From CAYLMM01 sp964384825 (GTDB lineage: Bacteria; Krumholzibacteriota; Krumholzibacteriia; LZORAL124-64-63), in NCBI GenBank assembly GCA_964384825.1, contig CAYLMM010000002.1, forward strand, positions 52,842 through 116,841: a stretch of 64,000 bases of DNA, in the 5' to 3' direction. Shown piece after piece: positions 16,343-24,984 of the stretch. Numbering within the stretch: the stretch's first letter is position 1; every line of letters starts with the position of its first letter. The notes below the pieces were generated by a model. It did no database searches. It was not told the DNA's origin and saw only the letters and a list, made by a program, of their open reading frames with translations. Position numbers and translations under genes: made by a program.

Positions 16343-18811
16343 TCAGAAGGAATAATCGAGCTGCATCCGGAACGTGGTCCAGTCCTTCGGCGCGTAGCTG
16401 CTCTCCGGATCGGCCCCCGAGGGGTCGCCGTAGCGGCGCACGTCGATGTAGGTCAGCGGCAGGTTGTGGTCCCGCGTGACCTTGAGCTGGAACATCAGAC
16501 GATCCGAAACCCGGCTCTGGATCTTGGCCCAGTTGCGGAAACCCCTGCCGTCGACCACCACGAACTCGTTCCCCTCGAAGTTCCAGAGGAACCCGTCGTA
16601 CATCTCGGTGCTGAGCTGCAGCTTGATGTACGGCGTGAACTGGTGCTCGTACAGCGCCTGGAAAGCGTGCGCGGGGATGGCGGCGGTGCCGATCCCGCTG
16701 TCGCCGGCTCCGGCGACCGGGGTCCCGCTCAGACGCTGCCGGGGCGGGAACCACACGTTGCTGGTCATGTAGGTGAACTTCAGCCGGTTGTAGTTCGAGA
16801 GCATCGAGATCAGCTCCCACCGGCTCTCCCAGGACCGGAACCAGCGGACATCCGAGACGTCGCTCTCGGACCGACTGCTGAAACGGTGCCGCACGCGCAG
16901 CCGCAGGTTGAAGATGGGCTGGTACTCGGCCTTCAGGGTGTAGCGCCGCAGATCGGTTCCATCGGCCTGGCGCTTCCACTGGTCGAACTCCAGGCCGTTG
17001 ATGATCAGGTTGCGGCTGATCCGGTAGCGGGTCTGCAGGAAGATGCCCTTCTCAGGCTTGGGCTGGGGATCGTTCAGCGAGATCCAGCTGTAGAAGGGGT
17101 CGTTCATGTAGTACGGCGAATCCAGCAGGGTCTGCTCGTACCGGTTGTCGTTGCCGAAGGCCCGGTTGTACGGGTTGTCGTACCCCAGGTCGTAGTCGCG
17201 GTAGATCGCCAGCAGGTGCAGATCGTCCCACTGGGCGTAGCTGTTCAGGACCAGGGCGTCCTTGTTGTCGCCGTGGAAGAGTCCCTCCCGCGGATCCTGC
17301 AGGACGCCGTATTCCCCCTGGAACGCGACGTTGTCGATGGTGACCTGGAACTCCGCGCCGTAGACGTCGCGGTACTTGTGCTCGGTTCGCTCGCCGGTGT
17401 CGGGATCGATTTCGACGCTGTTGTAGCCCGCCGCGATCTCGCTGTCGCGCGCGGTCAGGCGCTCCTTCTCGATCGAATCGGCCGAGACGAGGGTCTCGAT
17501 GTCCGGCGAGAAGGCCTTGTCGTAGTCGGCGTGGTAGCCGGTGAACCCGATGTAGGAACCGGTCCCGAGCATCAGCTTCACGTTGCCGCCGTAGATGTTC
17601 TCCTCGAAGGCGTCGCGCTGCAGACCGGTCCCGTCGGCGGACAGCTCGTCCTCCTCGAAGCGCGGCTCCATCGTGACGTAGCGGTTGACCGTCCCGTCGG
17701 GATTGATCACGCCGTCCTTCTTCTCCCACGAGGCGAAGAACGTGGCGTGGACCGGGCCCGCCGCCCCCTCGACCGCCATTCCGGTCAGGGCGTATTCGTG
17801 GCTGCGGCTCAGGTCGCCGCGCACGCCCTGCGGCCGCTTGTTCCAGCCGTAGCCGGTCTTGCGGTACATGGCGAAGTCGGTGTTGTCCATGATCAGGCCC
17901 TGGCCGAAGGCGACCCGGTAGTTGCCCATGTAGAAGCGCTTGAGATGGACCGGACCGAGCTGCTTGTCGTCGAGGCCGGCGTAGCCCTTGAACGTCTCGT
18001 TCCAATCGGCCTCGCCGATGTTGCGGTGCGAGAGCGCCCCCGCCCGCAGCCCCCGGGTGAGATCGAGCGTGAGCTTGTGGGTCATGCTCGGATCCTGGGC
18101 CGCGGCCAGGGTGTTGGTGGTGTTGATCAGCTCCGAGGCGATGTCCTCGTCGTCGCCCGAGTAGGGCGTGTCGTAGTAGCGCACCTGGTAGTTGCCCCGG
18201 ATCCGTTCATCCCCGGCGTCATCGTCGTAGGTCACGAAGTCGCGGATGTTGCGGTAGGCCCAGTAGCGCAGCCCGTCGCTGCGGCGCAGCTGCCGGGCGT
18301 CGTCGAAGCCGCCCAGGCGCTCCCGAGCCAGCAGGATGTTCTTCGCATCGACCGGCGAGACGTTCTGGAAGCTCTGCAGGTCGAAGAGATCCAGCCCGTT
18401 GACGTTCACCGGATCGCGCATCATGTCGAGGTACTCGTCGACCAGCCCCTCGCTGGCGCCCTCCTGGCTCAGGTAGCGGGCGGCCTGGCGGTAGCTCGCG
18501 GCGACGCGCGCCATGGCCGCGTCGCCCTCGTCCGGCGGCATCGTCGAGACCAGCGGCCGCAGGACCGCCAGATGCGCCGCGGTCATCCCCTCGACCTCCA
18601 TCAGGTCGTAGAGGCTGCTGAAATACCTGACGTAGGTGCGGTAGTCGATGATCGCCCGCGCCAGCTCCACGGGGATCGGCAGAGCGGTCACCTCCTCCAG
18701 CGAGGCCCGGTTCAGGTCCAGCGGTTCGTGCCGCTCGATGTCGCCGGCGGACGCCGCGGCGGCGCCCAGCAACAGCATCGAGAATGCGGCGATCAGACAG
18801 GCTCTTCTCAC
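16343..18811 (-). CDS. Helix-hairpin-helix domains fused to a large outer-membrane beta-barrel
   Basis: An 822-aa protein with signal peptide (1-22). Residues 31-90 hold a ComEA-like helix-hairpin-helix (LDLNRASLEEVTALP, then AIIDYRTYVRYFSSLYDL). Residues 137-195 hold a second one (VNGLDLFDLQSFQNVSPVDA, RERLGGFDDARQLRR). The remaining 620 residues are strand-rich, with many Tyr/Trp/Arg, and end in the barrel-type C-terminus RMQLDYSF. HhH modules bind DNA non-specifically in ComEA, so a role in DNA contact at the outer membrane is plausible but unproven. The GTG start overlaps the upstream PorV-like stop by four bases. Confidence 0.75.
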   Translation of the reverse strand: MRRACLIAAFSMLLLGAAAASAGDIERHEPLDLNRASLEEVTALPIPVELARAIIDYRTYVRYFSSLYDLMEVEGMTAAHLAVLRPLVSTMPPDEGDAAMARVAASYRQAARYLSQEGASEGLVDEYLDMMRDPVNVNGLDLFDLQSFQNVSPVDAKNILLARERLGGFDDARQLRRSDGLRYWAYRNIRDFVTYDDDAGDERIRGNYQVRYYDTPYSGDDEDIASELINTTNTLAAAQDPSMTHKLTLDLTRGLRAGALSHRNIGEADWNETFKGYAGLDDKQLGPVHLKRFYMGNYRVAFGQGLIMDNTDFAMYRKTGYGWNKRPQGVRGDLSRSHEYALTGMAVEGAAGPVHATFFASWEKKDGVINPDGTVNRYVTMEPRFEEDELSADGTGLQRDAFEENIYGGNVKLMLGTGSYIGFTGYHADYDKAFSPDIETLVSADSIEKERLTARDSEIAAGYNSVEIDPDTGERTEHKYRDVYGAEFQVTIDNVAFQGEYGVLQDPREGLFHGDNKDALVLNSYAQWDDLHLLAIYRDYDLGYDNPYNRAFGNDNRYEQTLLDSPYYMNDPFYSWISLNDPQPKPEKGIFLQTRYRISRNLIINGLEFDQWKRQADGTDLRRYTLKAEYQPIFNLRLRVRHRFSSRSESDVSDVRWFRSWESRWELISMLSNYNRLKFTYMTSNVWFPPRQRLSGTPVAGAGDSGIGTAAIPAHAFQALYEHQFTPYIKLQLSTEMYDGFLWNFEGNEFVVVDGRGFRNWAKIQSRVSDRLMFQLKVTRDHNLPLTYIDVRRYGDPSGADPESSYAPKDWTTFRMQLDYSF

Positions 18812-19719
18812 GGGGCCTCACCGCCCCAGCGGAACGTCAGGCCGAACTGGTGGCTCGAATCGAGAGTCCCGCCACCTGTCGAGAATCCGTAATGGACGGC
18901 CAGACCTTCCATCTCGTAGCCGAAACCGGCGGCCAGTTTGTTCGGATTGGTGATCACGCCGCCGCGCAGGAACAGCGACTCCAGCATGGTCATCTCGACG
19001 CCGCCGTGGTACTGCAGCTCCCCGTCGAGGGTGTTCTCGAACTCGAAGGTCGTGGTGACGCCGTCGTAGGGGATGTAGCTGATCCCGGCGTTCAGGCGCT
19101 GGGTCAGCTCCTCGTTGTCGATGCCGATCTGGGGGTTGTTCAGGTTCTTGACCGCGACGCCCAGCCGGGTCCGCTCGTGCAGGGTGACCATCAGGCCGAC
19201 ATCGACGCCGACGGCCCAGTCGTCGCCCGGATCGAAGCCGTCGTCCGCGCCCACGCCCGAACCGATGGTCTCGCCGAACTCCAAGTGGTTGAAGTTCAGG
19301 TTGGCGCCGAAATCGATCGAGGAGTGCAGATCCTCGTAGACCCGGGTGCCGAAGGACCCTGTCAACGTGGTCTCGGTCGTCAGGTCGACGCCCTCGTACT
19401 CCACGGCGAAGCGGCGCAGGCCGATGCCGAAACCGCCGGGGCGCTGGCCGACGGGCATCACGGCCCCGAAGTAGACCTGGTCGACGAAGTCCAGTCCGTA
19501 GGGCTGGACGTAGCTCGTGGCCAGGGCCGGCGCCGCGGCCTGCGCGATGCCGGCGGGATTGAAGAACGGCGCGTAGGCGTCGTCGGCCACCGCGACTCCG
19601 GCGTCGCCCATGGCCCGGGCCCGGGGACTGACGTCCACGTTCTCGAAGGCCGCATGGGACGGCGATGCGGAGAGGCCGAAGGCCAGGACGGCGCAGAAAA
19701 ACATCCATTTGCGTGTCAT
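18808..19719 (-). CDS. PorV/PorQ family outer-membrane protein
   Basis: A 303-aa protein with signal peptide (to about residue 23, SPSHA) and the family's N-terminal signature SPRARAMGDAGVAVADDAYA followed by FFNPAGIAQ. The remainder is a series of amphipathic strands ending GLTFRWGGEAP. PorV-type proteins act in outer-membrane secretion systems (type IX in Bacteroidota) or as general porins; no other type IX component is visible here. Ribosome site GAGAGGTGG precedes ATG 19719. Tightly coupled to the HhH-barrel gene downstream. Confidence 0.82.
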   Translation of the reverse strand: MTRKWMFFCAVLAFGLSASPSHAAFENVDVSPRARAMGDAGVAVADDAYAPFFNPAGIAQAAAPALATSYVQPYGLDFVDQVYFGAVMPVGQRPGGFGIGLRRFAVEYEGVDLTTETTLTGSFGTRVYEDLHSSIDFGANLNFNHLEFGETIGSGVGADDGFDPGDDWAVGVDVGLMVTLHERTRLGVAVKNLNNPQIGIDNEELTQRLNAGISYIPYDGVTTTFEFENTLDGELQYHGGVEMTMLESLFLRGGVITNPNKLAAGFGYEMEGLAVHYGFSTGGGTLDSSHQFGLTFRWGGEAP

Positions 19720-19733
19720 CTATTCCACCTCTC

Positions 19734-22700
19734 TCACTTGCCCAGCCGGGTGGCGACGACCGCCGGAGCGGTTTCGGTATCCTCATCGCCGTTATCGGGA
19801 TTCCGCGCGGTCAGATGCACGATGTACATGCCGGCCTTCACGAGTTCGAATTCATCGCTGCGGCCGTTCCACTCCAGGGTCGAGGGCGCGGTCGGATCGT
19901 CCGAGTAGTCGCCGTCGAAGGAGCTGTGGTAGAGCGTGCGCACGACCCGGCCCTCGAGATCGAAGATCCGGACCACGACCTCGCGGTTCAGATCGGCCGA
20001 GAACGTGATCGGCAGGACCTCGCCCATCAGGGGCAGGAAGGTCCGCGGCGGGGTCCGCAGGGACACCCGGCTCGCTCCCTCGGGCAGCGGCGGGGCCTTC
20101 GGATCGACGTCGGCCAGAGCCCAGGTCGAAGCGAAATCCTCGCTGGTCTCGTCGCGGCCGAGAACGCCGTTGCCGCCGAAGCCCTGTCCGGTCTCGAAGT
20201 CGTCCTGGCGCTGGTACGATTCGCCGGCGGCCGGCGCGGCAAGGAAGGGAGACTGGTAGCCGTCCTCGTCGGCGTAGGTCGACGCGCCGACGACCACTCC
20301 GCCCTTGTCGGTGCGGTACGAGGCGTCGTCGCCCCAGACGAAGGCGTCGATGTCGACCGTCAGGTCGGATTCGCCGTCCCAGTAGTACAGGACCACGATC
20401 TCGCCCCCGTCGGCCGCCGGATCGAGACGCGGATCGGTCTGGTCGGCGATGCTGCCGGGGAAGACCTCGCGCATCGCGGTCGACTGGCCGTCGCCGTCGT
20501 CGTAGAGCTCGAAGGCGGGAAGCATCCCGTCGTGGACGTCGCCGAAGCCGTCGCTGCCGGCGATCGCAACGGTGATCGTCTCGCCGGAGCGCAGTGTCGC
20601 GTCGGCGGGGAAACGGGCGTTGAAATCGAAGTCGGCGCCGCCGCCGATCGTGGCGCGGTCGGCCCCGGACGCGATCAGCCAGTACCCCTGGGCGCCGTCG
20701 ATCGCGTCGGTCAGGTAGTAGTCGCCGAGCTCGACGGGGTAGGTGTTCGGATTGAAGACCTCGACGAACTGGCCGCCGAGATCGCCGGTGAAGACCTCCG
20801 ACAGCAGGAGCTTGGCCGCGCCCTCGGGAACCGGCGGCTCGGCCGGATCGACGATGCCGACGCCCCAGGTCGCGGGCAGATCCTCGCCCGTCTCGTCGCG
20901 TCCCTCGACGCCGTTGCTGCCCGAAGATGGCTGGTCGCCCTCGGTCTGGTCGATCCGCTGGTAGGACTCGCCGAACGCGTGATCGAGCATGAAGGGCTTG
21001 GTGTAGCCGTCCTCCTCCGCATAGGTGCTGCCGCCGACCGACAGACCGCCCTTGTCGTAGCGGTAACTGGTGCCGTCGCCCCAGGCGAAGGCGTCGATGT
21101 CGACGGTCAGCTCGCTGACCCCGTCCCAGAAGTACAGGATCACGATCTCGCCCTTGTTGTCGGCGATGTTGATGTTGGTCAGCGAGGGGATCGTGGATCC
21201 GTTGATGCTGCCGGGGAAGACCTCGCGCATGTCGGGCACGCCGTCGGCCGAGCCGCCGTCCTCGAAGAGCTCGTAGGAAGGCAGCATGCCGGCGTAGGCC
21301 GTCTGGAAACTGTTGCTGCCCGGAATCGAGACGGTGATGTCGCCGCCGGCGGGCAGGATCGCCCCCGCCGGGAACCGGGCGTTGAAATCGTAGAAATCGC
21401 CGCCGCCGATCGAGGTCTGGCTGGCGCCGCCCGCGATCTTGAAATAGCCCTGGTCGTAGTGGATGGCGTCGGTCAGGTAGTAGTCGCCCAGGACGACGTC
21501 GAAATCGTTGGGATTGTGGATCTCGACGAACTCGCCCTCCGAACCCTTGGTGCAGACCTCGGTCAGCAGCAATTTGGCCGGGCCCTCGCCGGGCTCGGGA
21601 GCCTCGGCGACGGTGTAGGTCTCGCTGAAGACGGGAGCCGCGACCGGCATGGTGGCCTCGCCGCCGCCCGCTCCGGACGCGGCGAGGTACCAGGAGACCT
21701 CGGCATCGACCGTCTGCGCCGGAATCACGGCCGACCAGAGGCCGCCGTCCTCGGAAGCCGGCACTTCGACGTAGTCGCCGCCGTCGACGCTGTACCAGAG
21801 CGACACCCCGGCCAGGCCGTCGTAGGCCATGACCTCGGAAGAGACGGTCACCGCGCGGCCGTCGACAGGCACCGCGGGCGTGACCTCGAAATCGGCGAAG
21901 ATCGGCGCCGGAGCGCCTAGGGCCGCGGGAGCGGCTGCGGGATCCTGCTCGCCGCCGAGCTGGCTCCAGGTGGCCGCCATCGGCTCGGAGGTCTCGTCGT
22001 CGCCGGCTATCCCGTTGCCGCCGTCGGGCGCCTCGGCGCCCTCGTCGAACGAGATCCGCTGGTAGCTGTCGCCGAAGCGGAAGGTCGCCGTGCTGATCGG
22101 CTGCTGCGAGTTGATCTCGGTGTCGTCCGCGAACGTCGAGAGCTCGGTCCCGGCGTCGGGGCCGTCGACCGCGATGCCCGTCTTGTCGATGCGCACGGTC
22201 GTCAGAGCCCCCCAGAGAGCGTAATCGACATCCTGGACCAGATCCGCCTCGCCGTCCCAGCGGTAGAGCATCAGGGCGCCGTTCGCGTCGCCCAGCCACT
22301 GCTCGGAGCCGACGATGTTGGTGGACCCCGATCCCAGGCCCCAGCCGATGCTGCCCGGGAAGATCTCGACCATCTCCGGGATCGCGTCGGGCGCCAGGCC
22401 GTCCTCGAAGAGCTCGAAGTCGGGGCGATGGCCGTAGGAGGCCAGGAAGGCGTCGCTGCCCGCGACGGCGATCACCATGGTGTCGCCGGCCGCGATCGCG
22501 GCTCCCGCGGGAAAGCGGCAGTGGAAATCGCCGCCCGTGCCGCCGCCGCCGGCGCCGCCGCCGGAAACGACGTCGTAGTACTGGGTGGGCTGGCTGTTCC
22601 GCGTGGCGTCGGTGAGATAGTAATCCGAGAGATCGACCTCCGCGGCCGTCGGATTGGCGATCTCGATGAACTCGCAGCCGAGCGACGGAACGCCGCCCCG

Positions 22701-22835
22701 CTCGATGACCACGATCTCGCTGAACACCAGATGGTCGGCGTCGGCGGCGATCGCGGCGAAGGCCGGGAAGGCGACGACGACGGTCAGCATAGCGAGCCCG
22801 ACAAGGCGACCGGCCCGCAGGGAAAGGATCGACAT
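19734..22835 (-). CDS. Large surface protein with three lamin-tail domains and a FlgD-like C-terminus
   Basis: A 1033-aa exported protein. Layout: signal peptide (1-31); lamin-tail domain 1 from about 34 (LVFSEIVVIERGG, EFIEIANP); an Ig-like domain about 310-410 (SLWYSVDGGDYVEV); lamin-tail 2 from about 420 (LLLTEVCTKGSEGEFVEIHN); lamin-tail 3 from about 675 (LLLSEVFTGDLGGQFVEVFN); and a FlgD/type IX-like Ig module from about 922 (VRIFDLEGRVVRTLY ... KAGMYIVHLTA). Lamin-tail domains are frequent in bacterial extracellular nucleases, but no nuclease domain is present here. ATG 22835 is chosen with GAAGGGAG upstream, although the frame is open to 23402. It is the first gene of the exported run. 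Confidence 0.82.
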   Translation of the reverse strand: MSILSLRAGRLVGLAMLTVVVAFPAFAAIAADADHLVFSEIVVIERGGVPSLGCEFIEIANPTAAEVDLSDYYLTDATRNSQPTQYYDVVSGGGAGGGGTGGDFHCRFPAGAAIAAGDTMVIAVAGSDAFLASYGHRPDFELFEDGLAPDAIPEMVEIFPGSIGWGLGSGSTNIVGSEQWLGDANGALMLYRWDGEADLVQDVDYALWGALTTVRIDKTGIAVDGPDAGTELSTFADDTEINSQQPISTATFRFGDSYQRISFDEGAEAPDGGNGIAGDDETSEPMAATWSQLGGEQDPAAAPAALGAPAPIFADFEVTPAVPVDGRAVTVSSEVMAYDGLAGVSLWYSVDGGDYVEVPASEDGGLWSAVIPAQTVDAEVSWYLAASGAGGGEATMPVAAPVFSETYTVAEAPEPGEGPAKLLLTEVCTKGSEGEFVEIHNPNDFDVVLGDYYLTDAIHYDQGYFKIAGGASQTSIGGGDFYDFNARFPAGAILPAGGDITVSIPGSNSFQTAYAGMLPSYELFEDGGSADGVPDMREVFPGSINGSTIPSLTNINIADNKGEIVILYFWDGVSELTVDIDAFAWGDGTSYRYDKGGLSVGGSTYAEEDGYTKPFMLDHAFGESYQRIDQTEGDQPSSGSNGVEGRDETGEDLPATWGVGIVDPAEPPVPEGAAKLLLSEVFTGDLGGQFVEVFNPNTYPVELGDYYLTDAIDGAQGYWLIASGADRATIGGGADFDFNARFPADATLRSGETITVAIAGSDGFGDVHDGMLPAFELYDDGDGQSTAMREVFPGSIADQTDPRLDPAADGGEIVVLYYWDGESDLTVDIDAFVWGDDASYRTDKGGVVVGASTYADEDGYQSPFLAAPAAGESYQRQDDFETGQGFGGNGVLGRDETSEDFASTWALADVDPKAPPLPEGASRVSLRTPPRTFLPLMGEVLPITFSADLNREVVVRIFDLEGRVVRTLYHSSFDGDYSDDPTAPSTLEWNGRSDEFELVKAGMYIVHLTARNPDNGDEDTETAPAVVATRLGK
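20071..21575 (-). repeat. Tandem copies of a lamin-tail module within one gene
   Basis: Two adjacent segments of about 750 bases encode nearly parallel modules. Shared landmarks in order are GDYYLTDAI, FDFNARFPA, MREVFPGSI, ILYFWDG or VLYYWDG, LTVDIDAF, WGD, YADEDGY or YAEEDGY, ESYQR and GRDETGED or GRDETSED. A third, more diverged copy lies upstream (about 21990-22735). The pattern indicates internal duplication, with copies 2 and 3 being the more recent pair. Boundaries are approximate. Confidence 0.75.
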
Positions 22836-22874
22836 TCTGGGAGCTCCCTTCAGGAGAGAGGCAGATGATCCGGG

Positions 22875-22880
22875 GTTATA
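22875..22880 (-). promoter_or_regulatory. -10-like element upstream of the lamin-tail gene
   Basis: TATAAC on the minus strand, one mismatch from TATAAT, inside an unusually AT-rich patch about 40 bases before the ATG at 22835. Only a poor -35 (TTTAGC, 15 bases further upstream) is visible, so an activator or an alternative sigma factor may be involved. Confidence 0.3.
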
Positions 22881-22969
22881 AAAGCACGGTTGTCCGCTAA
22901 AGCCTGGCCGCCTACAATAACCCAACCGCCAGCGGCGGGCAAGACCATGATATTCTTGAAAAAGGTCGT

Positions 22970-23431
22970 TTAAGAAGCGTCCAGGTCCGCGGCGAAAACG
23001 GCCATCATGGCCTCGGGATCGGCGGCGCGGCGCAGGGCGGACGGGAACTCGCCCTTCTTGACCAGGCGCGCCAGACGCGCCAGCACCCGCAGCAGGCCCC
23101 TGGTGCCGGCGGCGGGACTCGCGCTCAGGATCACGATGTCCACGGGCCGGCCGTCTGGCGTTTCGCATTCGATGGGATGGGCCAGGGTCGCGACGGCGAC
23201 CGCGAGATCCTCGATATGCCGGGATCGGGCATGAGGCAGCACGATGCCGCCGCCGATGGTCGTGGCGGCTTCGTCTTCCCGTTTCTGGATATCGGCCACC
23301 AGCGCCTTCTGATCGATGACCCGCCCCCCGGAGGCCAGGGCTGCGACGAGACGGACCACGACATCCTGTCTGCTGCGACAGTCGATGCGGGGCAACATCC
23401 ATTCCGGGTTCATGAAGCTCAACAGCGTCAT
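22970..23431 (-). CDS. Second PTS EIIA (fructose/nitrogen-type) domain protein
   Basis: A 153-aa EIIA domain with the phospho-histidine in IVLPHARSRH, preceded by KREDEAATTIGGG. The frame is open to 23515; ATG 23431 (MTLLSFMNPEW) is preferred because residues before it look non-native, although the ribosome site is weak. No EIIB or EIIC is adjacent, as for the EIIA gene at 9575. The surrounding genes (surface proteins, envelope enzymes) do not indicate a sugar. It is divergent from the sulfatase-fold gene. Confidence 0.82.
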   Translation of the reverse strand: MTLLSFMNPEWMLPRIDCRSRQDVVVRLVAALASGGRVIDQKALVADIQKREDEAATTIGGGIVLPHARSRHIEDLAVAVATLAHPIECETPDGRPVDIVILSASPAAGTRGLLRVLARLARLVKKGEFPSALRRAADPEAMMAVFAADLDAS

Positions 23432-23490
23432 GGCGACAACTCTAGGGAAGCAAAGCCCCGCTGTCCAGGCGGGCCGACCATTCGAGGACC

Positions 23491-24984
23491 ATGAACCGAG
23501 ATCCCTTCGCAGCAATCAACCGCCGCCGGCGCCTGAAGGCCCGGGCCTGGCGCTCGGCCGCAGCCCTGCGCGGCGTCTTCGGTCCCGGCCGCCCCGTCCC
23601 CCGCCGGAGCGGTCCGCCCAACCTCCTGTTGCTGGCGGTGGACACCCTGCGCATGGACCACACCGGCCCCGGAGGTTACGCGCGCCCGACCACGCCGCGG
23701 ATCGACCGCCTGGCGGCCGGCGGGCTGGTCTGCGGGAACGTCCAGTCGCCCGCCCCGTGGACCCTGCCTTCGTTCGCCTCCGCGCTCACCGGCGCGATGC
23801 CGACCCTGCACGGCGCCGGCATGCGCGGCGGCATGCGCAACATGGCGGAAACGCCCCCGCGGCCCCTGGACCCGGCGGCCGTCCCCGTGCCGAGGATCCT
23901 GGCCGACCACGGCTACCGGACCGCCGCCTTCTATTCGAATCCATTCTTCCGCTTCGGCATCGCCGAGAGCTTCCGGGAGCACCGCTACCTGAACATCCAG
24001 GCCGACGACCTGGCTTTCTTCGCTCTCGACTGGATCCGCCGCCGCGGGGACCGCCCGTTCTGCTGCATGGTGCTTTTCAACGATCCGCACGAGCCGACCG
24101 TCCCGCCGCCGGCGGCGTTCAGCCGGTTCCTGGCCGACACGCGGGAAGCGGAGGATTTCGACGCCGCCCGCCTCCGCGGCCTGGCCCGCTGGGGGGATCC
24201 CGCCGCCCGGGTGGCCGATCTGGGGCGCCCCGGGGATCGCGATCCGGACCTGACGCGGGCCTCGCTGGCGGCCAAGACCGCCCTCTACGACGGAGCGATC
24301 GCGCATGTCGACGCGGCCATCGGACGGATCTGGGACCGTCTGGCGGCCTGGGGGCTGGACGACAACACCGTGGCCTGCGTCTTCTCCGACCACGGGGAGG
24401 AATTCCACGACCATCTCGCCGACGCCGTGGACCGGGATCACGATCCCCGGCAGGTGCGCGGGATCGGTCACGGGCATACGCTGTTCCAGGAATTGCTGCA
24501 CGTCCCGCTGACCGCCTGGGGTCCCGGGATCCCGCCCGGGCGACGCCTGGACGAACCGGTTTCCCTCTGCGATCTGGCCCCTTCCTGCCTGGAATGGCTG
24601 GGCCTGCCCCCGGCGCCGGTCCCGGAAACCTCGTTCGCGCCCCTGATCGGGCGTCCCCTGCCCGCCGCGGACGCATCGACCGACGGACCGGCGAGGATCC
24701 TGGTCTCCGAGGACATCGCCTACGGCCCGGATCTGGTCTGCGTGCGCGAAGGGAACATGAAACTGATCGCCCGCCGCGGGGGCGAACCCCTGGCGCTCTA
24801 CGATCTGGCCGCCGATCCCGCCGAGAAACGGGATCTGCAGGATGCGGAGCCGGAAACCACGGCCCGCCTGCGGGAGGCCCTGGCCGCGTGGCGGAAGGCC
24901 GCGGCGGCCGGCGGCGGCGGCGGCGATTGGCAAGACGTGAATGATCGCGTGCGGAGGCAGTTGGAGGAACTGGGCTACGCCTGA
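23491..24984 (+). CDS. Alkaline-phosphatase-superfamily (sulfatase-fold) enzyme with a threonine nucleophile
   Basis: A 497-aa protein of the sulfatase/phosphotransferase fold. Metal ligands are seen at VDTLR (D51) and SDHGEE (D300, H301). At the nucleophile position of the sulfatase signature (C/S-x-P-x-R) it has T91 in PWTLPSFASALTG. There is thus no Cys or Ser for formylglycine, and Phe stands in place of Arg. Thr nucleophiles occur in phosphoethanolamine transferases and LTA synthases of this superfamily, so transfer or hydrolysis of a phospho-group is more likely than sulfate ester cleavage. No signal peptide is obvious. It converges on the O-antigen ligase gene with a ten-base overlap. 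Confidence 0.8.
   Translation: MNRDPFAAINRRRRLKARAWRSAAALRGVFGPGRPVPRRSGPPNLLLLAVDTLRMDHTGPGGYARPTTPRIDRLAAGGLVCGNVQSPAPWTLPSFASALTGAMPTLHGAGMRGGMRNMAETPPRPLDPAAVPVPRILADHGYRTAAFYSNPFFRFGIAESFREHRYLNIQADDLAFFALDWIRRRGDRPFCCMVLFNDPHEPTVPPPAAFSRFLADTREAEDFDAARLRGLARWGDPAARVADLGRPGDRDPDLTRASLAAKTALYDGAIAHVDAAIGRIWDRLAAWGLDDNTVACVFSDHGEEFHDHLADAVDRDHDPRQVRGIGHGHTLFQELLHVPLTAWGPGIPPGRRLDEPVSLCDLAPSCLEWLGLPPAPVPETSFAPLIGRPLPAADASTDGPARILVSEDIAYGPDLVCVREGNMKLIARRGGEPLALYDLAADPAEKRDLQDAEPETTARLREALAAWRKAAAAGGGGGDWQDVNDRVRRQLEELGYA

Noticed and set aside
13717..18892. Very long plus-strand open frames (over 850 residues each) opposite the outer-membrane genes
   Set aside because: Translations are rich in Arg, Ala, Gly, His and Asp with no domain content. 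They mirror minus-strand genes with signal peptides, motifs and ribosome sites. They result from high G+C depleting stop codons.
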